Shown: in pieces, positions 34,136 through 46,442 of the stretch
Layout of the letters: every line of letters starts with the position of its first letter
Numbering within the stretch: position 1 is the first letter of the stretch
DNA from: Paraspadella gotoi
Lineage: Eukaryota > Chaetognatha
Direction: 5' to 3'
NCBI GenBank assembly: GCA_051294375.1
Contig: CM119270.1
Span: 1,710,091-1,774,090, forward strand
Length of the DNA stretch: 64,000 nucleotides
Notes under the pieces: generated by a model
The model's database searches: none
Told to the model about the DNA's origin: nothing
Seen by the model: only the letters and a program-made list of their open reading frames with translations
Position numbers and translations under genes: made by a program

Positions 34136-35573
34136 ACAAAAGTTAATTAAGAATTAAATAAAATTTTAAAATGTTCATAACGTTTAGTGAAAACAAAAGA
34201 AATAATAAAAAATAACTATGAAGCTCATGATGATGTGAACATGCATTTCTTAAACAGCAGCGGCAGCGGCAGCGGCAGCGGCAGCGGGGGTTGCGGCGGC
34301 AGTGGCCGCACCGGTCCGGCTCGTCGGTGCTATCTGCATTAATAATTTGACTATTTTTAGGTTGAAAAAGTTCNNNNNNNNNNNNNNNNNNNNNNNNNNN
34401 NNNNNNNNNNNNNNNNNNNNNNNNNNNNNNNNNNNNNNNNNNNNNNNNNNNNNNNNNNNNNNNNNNNNNNNNNNNNNNNNNNNNNNNNNNNNNNNNNNNN
34501 NNNNNNNNNNNNNNNNNNNNNNNNNNNNNNNNNNNNNNNNNNNNNNNNNNNNNNNNNNNNNNNNNNNNNNNNNNNNNNNNNNNNNNNNNNNNNNNNNNNN
34601 NNNNNNNNNNNNNNNNNNNNNNNNNNNNNNNNNNNNNNNNNNNNNNNNNNNNNNNNNNNNNNNNNNNNNNNNNNNNNNNNNNNNNNNNNNNNNNNNNNNN
34701 NNNNNNNNNNNNNNNNNNNNNNNNNNNNNNNNNNNNNNNNNNNNNNNNNNNNNNNNNNNNNNNNNNNNNNNNNNNNNNNNNNNNNNNNNNNNNNNNNNNN
34801 NNNNNNNNNNNNNNNNNNNNNNNNNNNNNNNNNNNNNNNNNNNNNNNNNNNNNNNNNNNNNNNNNNNNNNNNNNNNNNNNNNNNNNNNNNNNNNNNNNNN
34901 NNNNNNNNNNNNNNNNNNNNNNNNNNNNNNNNNNNNNNNNNNNNNNNNNNNNNNNNNNNNNNNNNNNNNNNNNNNNNNNNNNNNNNNNNNNNNNNNNNNN
35001 NNNNNNNNNNNNNNNNNNNNNNNNNNNNNNNNNNNNNNNNNNNNNNNNNNNNNNNNNNNNNNNNNNNNNNNNNNNNNNNNNNNNNNNNNNNNNNNNNNNN
35101 NNNNNNNNNNNNNNNNNNNNNNNNNNNNNNNNNNNNNNNNNNNNNNNNNNNNNNNNNNNNNNNNNNNNNNNNNNNNNNNNNNNNNNNNNNNNNNNNNNNN
35201 NNNNNNNNNNNNNNNNNNNNNNNNNNNNNNNNNNNNNNNNNNNNNNNNNNNNNNNNNNNNNNNNNNNNNNNNNNNNCATAACAAAGGAAAGAATTCCCTC
35301 GATGAAAGGCAACGGCAAAGAAATGGACAAGGGTGGTTAGAGGGGGAGAAAAGGGGGAGGATAAGAGAGAGGGGGTGAGGGATGGGAGAGAGGGGGAGAG
35401 ATGGGGGAGAGGGGGAAGGAAGAAAGGTGGGAGAGAGAGGAAGGAAGGGAGGACGACGACGACGACGACGACGACAACGCAAACGACAAAATGATGGTTC
35501 CATTTGGAATTCATCCTTTGACTTTTCATGAATAAAGGAAAAAGCTACGACGACAAGAATGAATAAGACGACG

Positions 35574-36050
35574 ATGAATGCGATGATGACGATTATGAAT
35601 GCGATGATGACGTCGATGAATGCGATGATGACGAGGATGAATGCAATGCTGATGAGAATGAATGCAAGGATGAATACGTTGAATACCATGTTGACAATGG
35701 TGAATTCGATGATGTCGATGATAAATGCAATCATGACATTTATGAATGTCATGTTGAAGTAAATGAAGGTGATAATGATGATGAGAAATGCTATGACGAC
35801 GACTATGAATGCAATGATGACAACAATGAATTCAAAGATGACGACGATGAATGCAATAATTAATGTGATGATGATAATGATTAATTGATGACAATGATGT
35901 GTGCGATGATGATGAATGCAATGATGACAACGATGAATGCAATGATGACAACGATGAAAGCAATGATGACGATGATGAATCAAATGATGTTGACGAATAA
36001 GAAGGCGACGATTATGATAACGATGATGATACTGATATTGAAAATGATAA
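35574..36050. repeat. 21-bp ATGAATGC minisatellite
   Basis: Unit of 21 bases, ATGAATGCGATGATGACG plus three variable bases, clearest in this block copy. Because 21 is a multiple of three, it leaves long open frames on both strands (MNAMMT on +, IIAFI on minus). The counterparts at 19230-19750 and 27220-27690 have frame-breaking indels. Not a gene in my view. Confidence 0.85.
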
Positions 36051-37676
36051 CCGATAGCTGCGATGACAAAGCTTCTTTCAGTTTCAAGAATTTCATCAAA
36101 TAAGTCGGCGCTGTTGCTAAGGATTAATTTTGTCAAAATATAAGCTTCGCCTTCAAACAAATATTTTTTTTGTTTTGTTTTGTGTTTTGTTGATGTGACG
36201 CGATTTTTTTATCCTTTTTTTGCGGTGAGTTATCTCACAAGTCTCACAAATTTTACAAGTTTTTCCTTTCTTTTTTTCACTTTTTTCACGGAGCTTACCT
36301 CTTCAATATCATTTAGTGAATTACTTGAGCGAATCACTCGTCATAAAAAAAGAAAGTTTTTCGTCAATTTTTCAGCAACCACACGCAGGAAATTCTAAAT
36401 TTTCTAACAATAATCAGCAAGCGACGTACTATATATTATTACTATTACTACATTACGTATACTCGGTACTAATGCGTATGGCTTATTTTTTTTTCGTTTT
36501 TTATATTTTCTTTCATCTTCATCTTCTTTTCTTTTCCTCTTTTTATTTCCTTTTTCCTCCTTTTACTTCTCTTCTTTTCTTTCCTCCATTTTCCTTTCTT
36601 TCCTTTCTCCTCTTGTCTTCCTCCATTTGTTTTTCTCGCTTGATTCTCGCCTCCTCGCGAGTTTTTCCTAATCACGCTCTCTCTCTCTCTCCTCTCTTCT
36701 TCCTCTCTCTCTCTCTCTCTCTCTCTCCCTCTCTCTTCGTCTCTCTCATCTCTCCCTCTCTCTCTCTGCTCTCTCTCTCTGTCTTATCTTTGTGTTCTGC
36801 CCTTTCACAATTCGTCTTTTTTTTTGTCGTATTGCTAATCAATTGTAAATTGAATCGGGAAATGGAAGGAAGTAGAACATCGCTCCCGCTCTCTCTCTTT
36901 TCTTTCTCTCTCTCTCTTCTCTTTTCTCCTCTCCTCCCTCTCTCTCTCTCTCTCCTCTCTCCCTCGTCTCTCTGCCTCCTCAGTCTTCTCTCTCTTCCTT
37001 TCTTCTCTCTCCCAACCTCTCTCCTTCTCCTCTCTTCTTCACGACGCTCTCTCTCTCCCTCCCACTCTCACTCATTTATTTTCTTCCAGAAAGCCTTGAA
37101 AGTTACAAATGTGCCGGATTTCCTATCGGATCTCTCTCATCTCTCTCTCTCTCGTCTCTCTCTCTCCGTTATCGTCTTTCTTTTCTTTCTCTCTCTATCT
37201 CCTGTCTCTCCTGCTCTCTCCTCTCTCTCATCTCGTCATTCTCTCTCACGTCTCTCTCTTCTTTCTCTCTCCCCTCACATCGAGCTCGTCTTGTCTAATT
37301 CCTTGTGACGTCATTTTCTTCTCTCTTATTTGCATTTTTTTTCTTTTTTTTTTTTCTCTTTTTTTTTCTTTCTCCTTTTTTTCTTTCTTTCTGGTTGTTT
37401 TTCCTCCTTCCATCTTAACAAAATTCGAATGTTTATTATGCCTAAAATGAAAATATATATAAAAATATTTACAGACCCTGGGAAAACTTTTTAGGATATT
37501 TTTTTGCTAAGTGTTACCCTGACGTTTACCAACGTCTCAGAAAACATATTTCTTTCGTTTTGAAACAATTTGAAACCGTTTTTAGTTGTGAAGTATCGAT
37601 CAATACCATCGGGACACTATGTATTTAATTAATATAACTTTTTGATATAATATAATAATAATAATATATAATAATA

Positions 37677-37900
37677 TTGTGGCAGTTATTAAAGAGACGA
37701 AGTTCAGATCGAGAATGATTTATTCTCCAACGAATAATACAGAAATCAATTCCAAATAATGCTAAGTCTAAAACCATAACAATAAACTGTACAGAGAGAC
37801 CGGCTGAGGACAGCCGGTAGAGAGTGGTGGTGACCGGTGATCGGCCAGTGATTGGGAGAGAGAGATGATCGGATGAGGTCGCGTGTTTCTGTTGCCACAA
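37677..37900 (+). mobile_element. Short element with TTGTGGCA ends (224 bp)
   Basis: Begins TTGTGGCAG and ends CTGTTGCCACAA, so the ends are inverted repeats of at least eight bases. Both flanks begin or end with TATAATAATA, which may be a target duplication but is inside an AT microsatellite. Block copy 2 is empty at this place. Too short to code for a transposase, so a non-autonomous DNA element is possible. Confidence 0.7.
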
Positions 37901-38112
37901 TATAATAATATAATCACTGAATTGACTTTAATTTTAAGTTTCATTAGAATCCTTGACTTGAAATTTTTTTTTAAGATTCAAATCAGGAACTCTTTTGAGG
38001 AGTAAGTAATAGAAAAGTCGTTTTATATTCATCCCAAAATGATGTGGCGTGGCAGCAAAGCAACAAAGCTGCCTCACTGATGTGCGTCCTCAGCCTCGTC
38101 TCAAGGGCTGAG

Positions 38113-38732
38113 CAGTAGAGTGATGTGAAAATGATAAAATTTTAGAAAATTAAAATTTAGCATATAAAACATGAACATAAAAACCAATAAAAATATTTTA
38201 ATAAATTTATTTTTTAATTTTATATATTAGTGGGCACCAGTGAGCTATATTTATATATAGTAATAAGTATATAATTGGCTTAAATTTCCAAATGCAAATT
38301 TTTAAATTTTAAGATCGGATTTGGATTCCTCACAAAAAGTTATTATAAGAAAGTACAATTCTTTTTTAAAAATTATTTCATTAAGTTAGTCAAAAATGTA
38401 AAAAACTATATTTAAGACGCCGATTTTGAATTTCCATCTTAAAAATATAATTTTTTGTAATTTTAACCTACTTAATGACATAATTTTTGAAAAAGATTTA
38501 TACTTTCTTATAATAACTTTTAACAAGGAATCTGAATCAGTTCTCAGAAATAAAAAAAAACTATTTTGAAATTTTGACATTATATAAGGGTAGTACTATA
38601 TACAAAATAAGCTGACTGGGCTACTATATTTATAAAAAAAGAAAAATAACTACAGATTAGTATTCACTAATATGATAGTTTTCAAGATATAACTGCTAAA
38701 TTTTGATTCCAAACTTTCACTTCACCCTACTG
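38113..38732. mobile_element. 620-bp foldback element with CAGTAG inverted ends
   Basis: Ends are CAGTAGAGTGATGTGAAAAT and, inverted at the right, CAGTAGGGTGAAGTGAAAGT. The inside is also palindromic: AAAGTTATTATAAGAAAGTA (about 38336) pairs with TACTTTCTTATAATAACTTT (about 38501). It is AT-rich with no credible open frame. The target duplication is ambiguous (AG, up to CTGAG). It is absent from block copy 2, where the SINE head is continuous. Best described as a MITE-like foldback element. Confidence 0.85.
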
Positions 38733-38942
38733 AGCAGGCTAAATCATCTCTTTACAACCGTGCGTCCCGGGTTCAATCCCCAGATCCCTCGGTATCCCGG
38801 TTCTGGCTAAAATGTGACGGAGCCGGTCTAAACATTCCAGTGACGGGATGCGGTCACTGAGGGTCCCCAGTCCCTAAGCCAGTTAATGAGATACCCCGCG
38901 CCCCTCTTATCACAGCGATTTCTCCCGTTGCCATAGTAGCCG
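38733..38942 (+). mobile_element. SINE family 2, copy interrupted in its A-box
   Basis: The first bases of the head (GGGCTGAG, 38105-38112) lie before the 620-bp insertion and the rest starts AGCAGGCTAAATC after it. The B-box is GGGTTCAATCCCC (38769-38781). The body is as in the copy at 29632: CAGATCCCTCGGTATCCCGG, TGCGGTCACTGAGGGTCC and TTGCCATAGTAG. Confidence 0.75.
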
Positions 38943-39003
38943 TTTATTTACATTATCAGAAATCTGTTATCTATAATTATAAAATAACAAACAGGTTATA
39001 TAT

Positions 39004-39375
39004 CTGAAGCAGAAGAGATGATGAGAAAGGAGACGAGTAGGAAAGAAGAAAGAGAAACGAGGAGAGAGGAGTGGAATTATCGGGGAACTGGACGAGTTTC
39101 GCTTTTCCGCTTTTCTTCTTTTGCACTTCTTTCCCCCGCGGCCTTTTTATCCCTTTTTTTTGTGTTCAGTTGGTTGTGAAAAACAAAAAAAACACAGAAA
39201 ATAACGAAAAATAAAAATCCACTTTACAAATGATTTGAGTAATAATAATATCCATATCAATCACCTTAATCAAATTCATAAAAAAAATTATTTTAATAAT
39301 CGAATAATTAAAATTAATCAAAATAATCAAATCAATTAAAATTCAAAACTTAAATAAAGGAATGATATCAATAAA
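39004..39375. other. Non-coding AT-rich stretch
   Basis: A purine run (39010-39070) and then AT-rich sequence. Nothing recognised. Confidence 0.5.
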
Positions 39376-39506
39376 TCAATTTATAAACAAATTGATAAAA
39401 TTAATATAAATAAATAAATAAAATATAAATTAAATAATAAATAAATAAATAATATTAAATAAATAAAATAATCAATAAATCAGAATCAATCAATCAATCA
39501 ATCAAC

Positions 39507-39543
<37 letters not shown>

Positions 39544-39687
39544 TCAATCCAATCATCAATCAATCAATCAATCAATCGCGATCGATTCAATCGATCAATA
39601 ATCAAAATAATCAAATCAATTAAATTCAAATAAATTAAAGGAATGAATCAATAAACCAATTCTATAAACCAAAATGATTAAATAAAT

Positions 39688-39718
<31 letters not shown>

Positions 39719-39875
39719 TAAATCAATAAATAATCAATCAATCAATCAATTCAATCAATCAATCACTCAATCAATCATCAATCAATCAATTCAATCAATC
39801 AATCTGATCGATCAATCGATCAATCGCATACAATCAATCAATCAATCAATCAATCAAATCAATCAATCATCAATT
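39376..39875. repeat. AAAT and AATC tetranucleotide arrays
   Basis: TAAATAAA-type units, then long AATC/CAAT arrays (39487-39600, 39735-39872) with occasional GATC. Similar GATT arrays (the same repeat on the other strand) flank Shal intron 2 at 57.9 and 58.1 kb. Confidence 0.95.
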
Positions 39876-39880
39876 TGAAA

Positions 39881-42595
39881 CCTCAAATTTGCCGGTAGAG
39901 CATACCGCTAAAGAAAACCTCTTTCTTTTTTCTCTCCTTCTCTCCGTGAGGGCGACGAACCCACACGTGGTTCTTTTCTCGGAGGAGCAAACAACACACA
40001 TAACATCTGGGGGCCGAAAAACGAGAATCAAGCTGGAAAAGATTTTAGAACAATAAATTTTGAACCATATATGGTAATGGCAGTAATTGAATGTGGCAGT
40101 CATAATGGCAGTACATGACGGAAAATCAGCTGAGAAAGACATAAATTTCAATGGCTGCGGAAAAGCGGAAGGAGGAGGAGGAGGAGGAGAGGAGAGGAGA
40201 AGTCGAGGAGAGGAGAGAAGGAAAGCAAATAAAGAAAGATGAAGGAGAAAGAAAAAGAAGCCCGAAACCTCGGAATGAAGAGGAAATTGGGGCGAAGATG
40301 ATATTATAAACGATCCAAAGGACGAGAGACAGAGTCAATTAATGCTTAGGGGAGCTCTTTACCGTATCAGCTGCATATAAGCTACGTTTGTATAGTATTG
40401 TACTCCGTAGTAGGTTTAGCAAATTTTTTTAAAAAGTCTCTATTGGTATTACATCTTTCCCAATCAATTAAATTATTCAACGGTAGTATTTAGATTGATC
40501 TTAGTTTGTTATATCTGCCCAACAATGTAAACAATTAACCGCTGGGGTATTTCTCTCCAATTTTTCCAGTTCAAGCACCGCAGTTCAATTTCTTGTTTTG
40601 TCAGGATTATCTTTCAGTCCTCTTTGTCTTTTCTTCTCTTTTTTACCACCTCCCTTTCTTTCTCCCTTTTTTTTTTTTTCTCCCTCTCTTCTCCCCTAAA
40701 TCTATCGTCCTCATTCTCCTTTCTTTTTTCTTCTCTTTTTTCCTTTTTTTTATTTTTTTTTTTCCCTGTCTTTCTCCTCCTCTCTTATTCTCCCTATCTT
40801 CACCTCTCCCCTCCCTTCTCTTTTTCTTTTCTTTTCCTCTCCTTCTCATCCTCCCAATTTATTCAATTTTTTTCTTCTCTCTTCTTCCCCCCCCCGTTTT
40901 TCCTCTGATTATGATATCTTTATCGGCCCCGCCAATGAAATTCCCTGGTTTTCCGCCGACTAGACCTTCCCCCATCCTCTTGCCAGTCACTCCCTACTTT
41001 TTTCTTTTTTTGTGTTGAAGCGCAATTAGTGTTAGAAATTTTTAGATTATTCCAATCTGTCTTCAAATATTAAATTAATTACAACTTTATCTGTCTCTCT
41101 TCTCTCTCTCTCTCTCTCTCTCTCTTCTTCTCTTCTCTCTCTTCATCTCCTCTCTCTCTCTCTTCTCTCTTTCATCTGTTCTCTCACACTCTCATTCTTT
41201 TCTCTTAATTTGCTCCCTTTTTATCTTTCCCACTTAAATTCACTCACCCTTCAACCTTAACTTTCTTCCCCTTCCCCTTCGGATCCCATTTTCCATTCTA
41301 TATGTAAATTGGATTTTTGGTCCTGATCCTGAGGCAAAGAATTGGGCGCCCGAGCGCGCAGGGGAAAAAAGTCTCTCTTTCTTCTCTATCTTTCTCTCTT
41401 CTTCTCTCTCTCTCTCTCTCCTCTCTCTTTACTCGCGTTCCCTCAAAATCAAAAAGATGATTTTAGAATTCAAGTCTCGAGCCCCCGAGGAGGACGCGAG
41501 GAACCTGAGAGGACTATGGGGCGAAGAGAGAGGAGGAGGAGGAAACCTGCACGGAGACAAGAAGAAGCTGAATTTCTAAAAATCTAATTTTATTTACCAT
41601 GTTTGAATTTCTTCTATGAAATAAGTCGAAAATATGTACTTTCCAAACCATTGGGAAGATATCTCTAACGAATCATAACGAAGAATAGTCAGCACCCGCC
41701 ATAACCTCGACATCGGGACCCTGAATGGCGACTTAGGCCCGCCCACCCTCGACCCCCCTGTCTTCAGTTTCTCCTTCCCCCCAAAATTTTTCTAAGATTC
41801 GACGTCCGATTTTTTTTATTTTTTTTTTTTTTGGCGCACGGAAGATTCTTCCTTTTTTTAAAAAAATTCGGAGGATGAGGGATTGAACTGAGAACGTCGA
41901 CCTAACTTTAAAAGATGGAAAGAGAAATAGAAATTCTATTTCTTCCTTCTTTCATTCTCTCCTCTTCTCTTCTCTTACTTCTCTTCTTCTTCCTCTACTC
42001 TTCTGCGTGCACTCGTTTCTCTTTTCTCTTGCCTTCTCGCCCTTCTCTTCTCTTCTCTCCTTCTTCTCTCCCTTGTATGCGATTCCTACTTTCCGTCTCA
42101 GAACCAACTTTAATCAAAAACAAACGACCGAGTCGCGATTATATTATTTATCAGTCTGAGATTATAGATTTTGAAGTATGTCAAATCAAGAAGGAGGAAA
42201 GAGAAGCAATCCTGGAGCGGGAGGCCTGAGAGAAAGAGATGAAGTGAGAGATAAGCATGATCTGTAGGACGCCTGAAGAAGAGAGGGGAGAGGGGGAAAG
42301 GAAAGAGAGGAAGGGGAGAGAGAGAAAGAGGGGAAAAGAGGGGAGAGGAGAGGGAGAGAAGAGAAAGAGGGGAAGAAAGAGAAGAAGAAAGAGAGGAGAG
42401 GGGAGAGGGAGGGAGAGAGAGGAGAGAGAGAGAGGGAGAGAGTCAAAAAATAATTTGTATCCATCGTGGATTTCGGGTTTTAATAATGAATATTTAAATC
42501 CTGTGATAATTTGAATTATAAATTCGTCGTTTTCATAAAAAAAAAAATAATTTTTAAAAAACAAATATTATAAATTGTGAATGACTGAACAAAAT
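39881..42595. other. Non-coding stretch
   Basis: Pyrimidine-rich tracts (40620-40900, 41090-41180, 41950-42080) and purine-rich tracts (40170-40260, 42270-42440). Frames such as 40593-41018 are Phe/Leu/Ser translations of these tracts. A GC-richer patch at 41690-41770 shows no recognisable gene. Confidence 0.6.
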
Positions 42596-42620
42596 NNNNN
42601 NNNNNNNNNNNNNNNNNNNN

Positions 42621-43180
42621 AGTTTTCGAAATATATCACGTTGACGTTTTTACGTTTTTCTCAAATCCTCAAACTCGTGACTCAAGCGTAGACATTCTAT
42701 TGATGTCAGCTTCTCGTTCCTAAGTAAATTTTAAGTGCGGAGTTAAGTCTTCGAGTTTTCTTCTCAACGCAGTAATGACCCTTACTTTTTTTTTCGGGTA
42801 GGTCACTGACACAACTAGAGGAAATGAAAGACGCCCACTTTGTTCGCTTTAAACTTACCTCAGAAAATTTCGTCTGCATTTTTGATGATTGAAATTCCGT
42901 TGCTTCTATTTGATTAATCTCGTGCGTAAATCTCGAGATTATTCTATATTATGACTTTAGTTTATTGCGAAAACTTTAATTAAAATGATTAACTTTAGTT
43001 TTTTTGTAAAATGTTCGCCGGGATTTAGCCACTGTGAGTCTGTGGTTACATTTGAATCAATTTCAGATTTCAGCCGCTAATTTTATGCGAATTTTAAACT
43101 TTCACTCAAATAATTTTTTTTCTCGAAAACTCTTCAGCGCTCGCCACACCTTTTCATCATTAAAATATTAAAATATTAAA
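42621..43180. other. Non-coding stretch
   Basis: AT-rich, non-repetitive by eye, no domain in any frame. Confidence 0.5.
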
Positions 43181-43182
43181 AC

Positions 43183-43350
43183 ATGAAAACATCAACACAT
43201 GAAAACATGAAAACATGAAAATATGAAAATATGAAAACATGAAAACATGAAAACATGAAAATATGAAAACATGAAAACATGAAAACATGAAAACATGAAA
43301 ACATGAAAACATGAAAACGTGAAAACGTGAAAACGTGAAAACGTGAAAAC
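43183..43350. repeat. GAAAACAT octamer array
   Basis: About 20 units of GAAAACAT (some GAAAATAT), the last few being GAAAACGT. The minus frame (HVFMFSCF repeats) is a translation of this array. Confidence 0.95.
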
Positions 43351-43354
43351 GGGG

Positions 43355-43432
43355 GAAGAGGAGTGAACGAACAGGAGTGAACCAAGAGGAGTGAACGAAG
43401 AGGAGTGAACGAAGAGTAGTGAACTAAGAGTC
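43355..43432. repeat. 15-bp GAGGAGTGAACGAAG array
   Basis: Five units of GAGGAGTGAACGAAG with small changes, directly after the octamer array. Confidence 0.9.
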
Positions 43433-43632
43433 CCTTTGTTTGAGTCATCATTTCCCCACTGTTGGCGCTCAGAGCTTTTGACTTGCAGTGACCAGTGACC
43501 ACCCCATGTCACCGGCGAGCACCATCGCTCTTAACCATCGTGACCGTGATAAGATTGAACCCAAATCGCAGGGAAGAAAATTTAGGACTTGCCACACATT
43601 CTTACTTTCATCTCCTATTTTCTGAGATCATA

Positions 43633-43683
43633 ACTATTAACCATTACCCATTAACCATTAACCGTTCACCATTAACCATTAAC
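43633..43683. repeat. ACCATTA short array
   Basis: Six or seven units of CCATTAA type. Confidence 0.85.
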
Positions 43684-43690
43684 ATATTCG

Positions 43691-45344
43691 CTATTAAGTC
43701 CGTCCGTCCGTTCGTCTTTGTTTTCCGACGATAATATAACCTCATATAAATTAAGACTCTAAAAGAAAATTTTCAGGTCTCATTAAAATCCATCAATATC
43801 CTGATGAATAAATTTCAATTTAAAAATAATTAATAATTCAGCTTTTTAATTTATCATATTTAACGAAGAAAGACGCTCTTTTTAAAACAATTTTCAACAT
43901 AATGAAACTTATCCTTTTACTCTTACTTTTACCTCACCATTATATTCTGCCTTTCAGCCTTTTTTCATCTCAATTCATTTTATACTTGTCCTTTTCAATC
44001 ATATTGTGACCTTCCGTTGCATAAAATACCCCAATAACTCACCTTTCGTTTCTCTCGTGAATAATAGCGTAATAGAGTCTATTGTCAACATTGCCGATAA
44101 CCTTTGTTCAGACATCCCGTCGAGCGCTCCGTCCGGGACTTAACCTTCTCTCACCTCGGAATTTTTAATACAAGGCTATCTCACTCACACAATCATAATA
44201 AAATATTTACATACCTGTGGCTCTTTCGCTCTCTCTATATCGACGAGAGAAAGATAAGGTGAAAAAGAAAATTAAGAAACCAACTTAAACCGAGCAGCCG
44301 CACTCTTCCAGTGCCGGGTCTCGGTTTCCAGGATGTCGAACTCAAAACAGTCTAAAAATAGAAAATGGAGAATGTCTTGTACTCAACGAAGGTTTGTTAG
44401 GAATGGCCACCGCGGAAAACAACTATAACTTTAGTGGAGTGCGGGGGACGGGCGACGTCCATCTATCGTGTTTTTTTTTATTCTCGGGAGGCGGACCAGA
44501 AAGGACACACAAAGCGCGTCGATCCGCGTCTGCGCAGCGGATATTACTTAATGTTTCGTAAGTTAAGTTAAGAAGAAGCATGAAAGGAAACAGAAAATTA
44601 GTTTGAGGAGAGAGGGAAAAAGGATAGAGAGGAAAAAAAAGAGAAAGAAAGAAAGGGGAAGAAAAGAGAGGAAAAATGGAAAGAAAAGAAGCGGAAGAAA
44701 TGGAGGATTTAAGAAAAAGAAGAAGAAAGGATGAGAATGTATGCAAGATGAGATAAGAAAAAAACATAGGAAGATCGTAAAGATAAAAAAGAATAAAATT
44801 AAAATCAAGACAGAGAATAAAGAAGAAGATGAGAAAGGACAATAATAAAAAGTGCAAAGAGATATAAAGTAGAAGGATAAGTCGGACAGGAAAAGATTAG
44901 TGTGAGATAAGAAGAAAGAGAAAGAGAAATGCGGCCTCCTAATGCCACTTTTCCGTTAAGCCTCCATCTATATCCCCATTGCATTGACCGACGTGCTCCA
45001 ACTTTTCCTCTCAAGAGCTTTTTGTTGCCCTCGGCTTCTATCTCCTCCCGGACCTCAACCAAACCCCTTTCTATATCTTCAATTCTGCATCCATACTCTT
45101 CCAACTTCATATCCCATCATTTCTCCCATTTTGTGGCGTCGTTTTCCTCTCTTTGGTCCTGCCTCGTCGTCATCGTTCGGTCGTCGTCGTTGCCGTCTTC
45201 GTCGCCGCCGCTTCACTCTCTTTGCTTTAGTTTCGTTCGCTCTCTCTCGCTTCTCTCTCTCTCTCTCCTCTCTCTCTCCTCTCTCTCTCTCTTCTCTCTC
45301 TCCTTCTGCTCTCGTCTCACCTTATCCTCTGCCTCTCTCTCTCT

Positions 45345-45378
<34 letters not shown>

Positions 45379-45807
45379 TATCTCTGCTCCTTTTCATAGT
45401 CGTCGTTGTTCGTCTTGTTCCGTCCGTCTCGTTATTTGCCTCAGCATGAAAACGTGTCATCACTTATGAAAAATACAGTGACTCACGTACCAAATGCAAG
45501 CATGACTTTCTTGACTCGGAAGCCGGAGACGCGAATTCGGAACGGTGGGCCCCTTAGCAACTTTGGAGCTGTCGGTCCGGAGAAAGAGGACGAAGAAAAG
45601 GGACCGAGACGAATATACGAGAGAAGAGCGACTGACGCAGACAGAGACGCCGACGACGACACTGAGAACCGACGAACGACGGAGAGAGCGAGATCGAGAG
45701 ACGGAGAACAGCTGGGGACGCATCAATTACGATGATACGACTTTTGGAGTCCCCTCGAGGAGAGAGAGAGTGAATTGGAGAGACTAGAACAGAGGCAGAT
45801 ACCTTAG
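43691..45807. other. Non-coding stretch
   Basis: AT-rich start, purine tract (44575-44940), then TCG and CT repeats (45165-45375). The frame 45406-45735 is rich in Arg/Asp/Glu from CGA triplets and has no domain I recognise. Confidence 0.5.
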
Positions 45808-46394
45808 AACAAAACAGTTTGTGGGTTTATCTAAAAACCACGGGCATATTACGTTTTTGTATGTTGTTCAGACTTTTGGTCCACCACAAAACACATCTTT
45901 AAAATTTCACGGTTAAGATCAAGTCTCAAAACAGTCGATACTTGCCCCAGGGACTAATTAGATTCGGCAGCCATCTGCGCGCGATTCTCGCTCGTGTTCT
46001 CTCCAGTCTGCCGCTGGAGAGCAAGAGGTCCGGATGAGGGTCGGGTCGTAAGGGGCAGTAAGGAAAAGGGCTCACAACTTCAACCCCCTTCACCCTTGCT
46101 CCCACCGCCTTAGAACACTTTTCGTTAAGAAATACTGTTTATTCTATTCTTATGTATTTATTTATAGTACTCTTCTTAAAGAGCAATTTGATACTTCTCT
46201 ATTCTTCTATGTAACTTATCCAGGCTTTCAACTCTTTCCTTTCTAAGTTCAATATCCTCACCTCATCCGCTCTTTTTCTTCTCTAATTTTAGAATCAGTA
46301 TCTTTTTCGCGCCCTTCGGCCCCCCACGCAGAAAAGAGACTTCTTAGGCGTTTCTACATACTCTCTCTCTCTCTTCTGCTCTACTACTCTTTAA

Positions 46395-46442
<48 letters not shown>

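Larger units (their letters stand above)
30403..39003. repeat. Large repeat block, copy 3
   Basis: Starts right after a 25-N gap and contains a 903-base gap (34374-35276). Landmarks: ATGACTGAATTTCC at 30740, the minisatellite at 32014-32215, the hexamer at 34256-34285, the ATGAATGC array at 35574-36050, and the AT-rich end at 37640-37680. It has a local duplication and two mobile-element insertions that copy 2 lacks (37677-37900 and 38113-38732). Confidence 0.95.

Noticed and set aside
34250-36160. 636-residue minus frame with a large N part
   Set aside because: Half of it is a 903-base gap, and the rest is minisatellite translation (IIAFI units) and hexamer-derived Ala.
36316-37308. 330-residue open frame rich in Ser and Leu
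   Set aside because: It is a translation of CT repeats and pyrimidine-rich sequence with no domain; the matching parts of the other block copies are broken.
39487-39872. CRISPR-like regular repeats
   Set aside because: Uninterrupted tetranucleotides without spacers, in a eukaryotic window.
43183-43432. Second CRISPR-like candidate
   Set aside because: Units are 8 and 15 bases with no unique spacers; ordinary minisatellites.
45406-45735. 109-residue frame with mixed composition (+)
   Set aside because: Looks less repetitive than most, but the C-terminal half is CGA-triplet derived and I recognise no domain, splice signal or relative.
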